Shown here in pieces: positions 60,805 to 64,000 of a stretch of DNA of 64,000 nucleotides. Both the position numbers and the translations under genes were made by a program. The notes beneath the pieces were generated by a model that saw only the letters and a program-made list of their open reading frames with translations, was not told the origin of the DNA and searched no databases. The DNA lies in assembly GCF_011320225.1 (NCBI RefSeq), contig NZ_JAAOEN010000004.1, forward strand, positions 362,889 to 426,888, written 5' to 3'. This DNA comes from Phytoactinopolyspora limicola (lineage in GTDB: Bacteria; Actinomycetota; Actinomycetes; Jiangellales; Jiangellaceae). Within the stretch, counting starts at the first letter, position 1, and each line of letters begins with the position of its first letter.

Positions 60805-63800
60805 ATGCCCCGTCCCCGGCAATCTCGACCACGCAGCTACGCACTGTTGGCCACCACCCTTGGTGTCGCCATGACCGCCACCATCATCGTCGCACCGTCC
60901 TCCGCCACCCCGTCCTCCGTCAGCCCGTTGTCGGCCACCCCACTGGCGGATATCGCACCGGTTGACACCGAACATGGTTCGTTCGACGAGACGACGCTGT
61001 GGGATTCCGAGTCCGACTCACACGAGAACTTCCACGTCCACGCCCTGGTGGTCACCCCGGACGACACCATCCTCGCGTTCACCGAAGGGCGCTTCGCACT
61101 GTCCGACGGTGGCCCCAAGGATCTACTGCTGCGTCGCAGCACCGACGGCGGCGACACCTGGGAGCCGACCCAGGCCGTCGTGCCATCCAACGGGCAGTTC
61201 TGGAGCAACCCGACGGCACTCGTCGACAACACCACTGGCGCCGCGTTCCTCTTCTACCAGGGGCCAACCAGCGCCGAGATCAACGTCATCCGCAGCGACG
61301 ACTCCGGCGCCACGTGGACCGAGCCGGAGGTGCTGACGCACCTGTTCGAGGAGAACCCGTACGGGTGGATCCTGCATGGCCCGGGGCCTGGGCACGGCAT
61401 TCAGCTCGACGACGGCCGGTTGATCCTGCCGGTCCTGCACCGCAGGGCGGTCGAGCTACCGGCCGCGGAGCGCAACTACGGGATCGACACGTTGTACAGC
61501 GACGACCACGGCGCGACGTGGCAGCGAGGCGGGCGCGTTCCGGTCTCTCCGGACTACCCGATCAACGAGAGCCGGATCTGGCAGCGTGCCGACGGCGCGG
61601 TGGTGGTCAACGGTCGAGCGGCCGCCGGCGGACACCGGTTCCGGATCAGCTCCGTCAGCCACGATGGCGGGCTGACCTGGTCGGATCCGGTGTTGGAACC
61701 GGCCACCGGCCGGTACACCGCGGTGGATTCCGGCGCGGTGCGCTTCACCGGGCCGGACGGGGTGGCGCGCACTCTCCACGCCCGGCCGGACGGTGCCCGC
61801 CGCGAGAACATGACCGTCGCCATCAGCTACGACGACGGCTATACCTACCGGTACGAGAAGATGGTCAACCCCGGATCGTCGTACTACTCGGAGCTGGCGG
61901 TCTTGTCCGACGGCACCGTCATCCTGCTCTACGGGCGTGACGGCGAGATCCTGGCGTTTCCCGAACGGGTGGCCGTGGCCCGCTTCGATCTTGCTTGGCT
62001 GACCGATGGTCGCGACGACGTCCAGGACGGTCCCGGCCTGACCGAACACGGCGTCGACCTGGGCACCACGGCCGGTGTCGGCACCGCTTTCCGGGCAGCG
62101 GTGCCGGACCTGGTCACCGTCACCCCTGACGAGTCGGGGCACCAGCACCATGCCCACGTATCCGGCTCACCCCAGGCCGTCGACGGCGTCCGCGACGCCG
62201 CGCTGTCGCTCGGCACCGCCGATTACTTGGAGGTACCGCGGACAGACACCATCAGTGCAGCTGGGCAGACGTTCACCGCGGCGGGCTGGTTCCGCACCGA
62301 GACGAATACCGCGCAGGCGATCATGTGGTCCTACCGGCACGGATCGGGTCTACCCCAGTGGTGGATCCGGGCGGAGCCGAACAACAACCGGCTGCGTGCG
62401 TTCATCGACACCGGCCACGCCACCCGCTCACTCGTCGCCCCCGGCAACGTCGCCGACGGTGAGTGGCACCATGTCGCCCTCACTCGCGACGGCGAGTCGG
62501 TCACCCTGTACATCGACGGAGACGTCGCGGCGCAGGCCGACGACCCGGCAGGCTCCACCTCCACGGACGCCCGGCTAGGCCTGCACATCGGTCAGCGCCC
62601 GGACGGCGCGAACCCACTCATCGGCGCGGTCGACGACGTCTACCTGTTCGACCGCGCCCTGACGTCGTCGGACATCGCGCTCCTCGCCGACACCGCGGCG
62701 CCCGACGACGCGGACACCCCCGGCGGCGCACTTCTTCATCTGCCGATGGACAGCACCCGGCAGCATCCGGTCCGGCCGACGCGACCGGCCGTGGTGTCCG
62801 ACGCCAACGCACGAGACGGTCAATACCTCAGGTACGAGGCCCGCGAGCCGGGTGACTACGTGGAGATCCCGTTCGACCTCGCCGAGTCGGGTGAGTTCGA
62901 GGTTGCGGTCCGCCAGCACCGGCTGTGGGATCGCGGCAAGGTCCAGGTGAGCATCAACGGTGCGGATCTGCCGGAGGCTCTGACGGACCTCGGCCATGAG
63001 CCGCTGCAGGCGTTCCAGACCTACCAGCACGGCAGCGTTGAACTCGACGCGGGCCGGCACCGGATCAGGTTCACCCTGGTGGACGAGGGCCACCTCGGCG
63101 GTTCGGTGATCGCACCGGACTACCTGACGTTGACCGCCGCTGACCACCCCCACGACCTCGTCCGAGACGTCATCGTCGACGACGAGTCGGTGGGGGCCTT
63201 CGAGATGATGTCCGGCACGTGGAGCCGCGCGACCGGTCAGGCCGGACATCCTTACTACGGTGTCAGCTACCGGTCCGCTCCGGCCGGAACGGGTGATCGC
63301 GTCGTCCGGTGGCGCCCGGACATCCCGGTGAGCGGCACCTACCAGGTGCTGGCGTGGTACGTCTCGCATCCCAACCGGGCCTCGGATGCGCCCTATACCG
63401 TGCATCACGCAGAAGGCAGCACCACGGTCCACGTCGACCAGCGTGGCCAGGCCCGCAGCCTCGTCGACGGTGACCGGCCGGGGGTGTGGGTCAACCTGGG
63501 CAGCTTCGAGTTCGAGGCGGGTACTGCGGCGACGATCGAGCTGAGCAACGACGCCGACGGGTTCGTCATCGCCGACGCCATCCAGCTCACCCGCGATGCG
63601 GTGCCCGACACCCCGGCCGAGGTGGCTGCGGCGGGTGTGTCGTCGTCGAGCATCGAGGTGTCGTGGGCCGGCGTCGACGGCGCCACCGGCTACCACGTCG
63701 AACGGCGGGACGTCGGGAGCGGTGCGTGGGAGTTCGCCGGCGAGACGGACGCTGCCGCGACGTCGTTCACCAGCACCGGGCTCAGCCCGGATACCAGTTA

Positions 63801-64000
63801 CGAACATCGCGTCTACGCCGTCGACGAGTACCAGCCCGGCCGCCCGGCGCGGGGCAGCGTGCCCTCCGACGCCGTCGAGGCCGCTACGTTGCCCGCCGGC
63901 ACCGGCGACGGGGACGGCTCGGTGGAGCTGACGACGCTGTCGGGACGCCCGGACATGGTCACCGCGGGTGATGCGTTGGTCGAGGTCCGGCTGGCCGACG
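60805..64000 (+). CDS. Secreted multidomain exo-alpha-sialidase (GH33), 3' end beyond the window
   Basis: At least 1065 residues, open to the last base. A signal peptide spans about 1-35 (ALLATTLGVAMTATIIVAPSSA). The six-bladed sialidase region carries four Asp-boxes: STDGGDTW at 112, SDDSGATW at 164, SDDHGATW at 232 and SHDGGLTW at 285. A LamG/concanavalin-like domain follows (about 482-628, with DGEWHHVALTRDGESVTLYIDG), then golvesin/xanthan-lyase-like beta domains (about 665-930; WVNLGSFEFEAG) and a fibronectin-III domain (about 935-1029; IEVSWAGVDGATGYHVERR). It would release terminal sialic acid or similar ulosonic sugars outside the cell. The ATG at 60805 has AAGGAG 6 bp upstream. Confidence 0.88.
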   Translation, partial: MPRPRQSRPRSYALLATTLGVAMTATIIVAPSSATPSSVSPLSATPLADIAPVDTEHGSFDETTLWDSESDSHENFHVHALVVTPDDTILAFTEGRFALSDGGPKDLLLRRSTDGGDTWEPTQAVVPSNGQFWSNPTALVDNTTGAAFLFYQGPTSAEINVIRSDDSGATWTEPEVLTHLFEENPYGWILHGPGPGHGIQLDDGRLILPVLHRRAVELPAAERNYGIDTLYSDDHGATWQRGGRVPVSPDYPINESRIWQRADGAVVVNGRAAAGGHRFRISSVSHDGGLTWSDPVLEPATGRYTAVDSGAVRFTGPDGVARTLHARPDGARRENMTVAISYDDGYTYRYEKMVNPGSSYYSELAVLSDGTVILLYGRDGEILAFPERVAVARFDLAWLTDGRDDVQDGPGLTEHGVDLGTTAGVGTAFRAAVPDLVTVTPDESGHQHHAHVSGSPQAVDGVRDAALSLGTADYLEVPRTDTISAAGQTFTAAGWFRTETNTAQAIMWSYRHGSGLPQWWIRAEPNNNRLRAFIDTGHATRSLVAPGNVADGEWHHVALTRDGESVTLYIDGDVAAQADDPAGSTSTDARLGLHIGQRPDGANPLIGAVDDVYLFDRALTSSDIALLADTAAPDDADTPGGALLHLPMDSTRQHPVRPTRPAVVSDANARDGQYLRYEAREPGDYVEIPFDLAESGEFEVAVRQHRLWDRGKVQVSINGADLPEALTDLGHEPLQAFQTYQHGSVELDAGRHRIRFTLVDEGHLGGSVIAPDYLTLTAADHPHDLVRDVIVDDESVGAFEMMSGTWSRATGQAGHPYYGVSYRSAPAGTGDRVVRWRPDIPVSGTYQVLAWYVSHPNRASDAPYTVHHAEGSTTVHVDQRGQARSLVDGDRPGVWVNLGSFEFEAGTAATIELSNDADGFVIADAIQLTRDAVPDTPAEVAAAGVSSSSIEVSWAGVDGATGYHVERRDVGSGAWEFAGETDAAATSFTSTGLSPDTSYEHRVYAVDEYQPGRPARGSVPSDAVEAATLPAGTGDGDGSVELTTLSGRPDMVTAGDALVEVRLAD

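Noticed and set aside
1-64000. Insertion sequences or prophage
   Set aside because: No transposase, phage integrase other than XerC, or phage structural gene was recognised; repeats present are small palindromic or tandem elements.

Overview
The window is 64 kb of very GC-rich DNA with strongly GC-biased third codon positions, many GTG starts and tightly overlapping ATGA/GTGA gene junctions. It reads as a chromosomal segment of a free-living, probably soil or plant associated actinobacterium. The housekeeping block xerC-dprA-comM-yraN-DUF2469-rnhB-lepB-rplS-trmD-rimM-khpA-rpsP-ffh has the same order as in Mycobacterium and Streptomyces. The exact genus cannot be read from the sequence; Jiangellaceae-like is only a guess.

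Layout. 0-6 kb: a complete peptide-type (Dpp/Opp) ABC importer operon on the minus strand. 6.3-10.1 kb: a double-domain M23 peptidase, then an SDR, a cupin dioxygenase of the 2,4'-dihydroxyacetophenone dioxygenase type and a LysR regulator. 10.1-28 kb: the housekeeping block (minus strand), interrupted by a 958-aa FAD/Fe-S oxidase, an ArsR-MFS-small-protein operon and an amidohydrolase. 28-37 kb: an aromatic-acid locus with an AAHS-type MFS carrier, gentisate 1,2-dioxygenase, a salicylyl-CoA 5-hydroxylase-like flavoprotein, an NDP-forming acyl-CoA ligase, an FAH-family hydrolase and an EntE-like AMP ligase. Together these fit salicylate -> salicylyl-AMP -> salicylyl-CoA -> gentisyl-CoA -> gentisate -> ring cleavage. 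37-44 kb: two PaaX-type regulators around a MenB/BadI-type crotonase, a thiolase, an SDR and a RidA protein, then an 870-bp repeat-rich gap and an alpha/beta hydrolase. 44-49 kb: a branched-chain amino-acid type (Liv) ABC importer. 49-64 kb: a LacI-regulated Dpp-type ABC importer with a GH63/MGH1-like glycosidase, an FAD oxidoreductase, a DapA/NanA-family lyase and a large multidomain sialidase cut by the window end. This is plausibly a sialoside or related glycan utilisation locus.

The most unusual non-coding signal is a family of long (52-70 bp), nearly perfect palindromes at intergenic positions (1, 4213, 10056, 19921, 28025, 48997, 60712, and a decayed one at 30702). They carry a TGATC motif near both ends. 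In at least four cases the TGA of that motif is the stop codon of the adjacent gene. Copies differ by compensatory changes that keep the arms paired. Other notable signals are two matched pairs of DnaA boxes in front of the M23 gene and of the yraN-comM-dprA operon, a 35-bp operator-like inverted repeat at the gentisate/hydroxylase divergent promoter, a shared TAATACGTA site at the LacI locus, and a repeat cluster at 41.6-42.5 kb whose 30-bp units also occur at 9.0 kb. No tRNA, rRNA, insertion-sequence transposase or true CRISPR array was seen.
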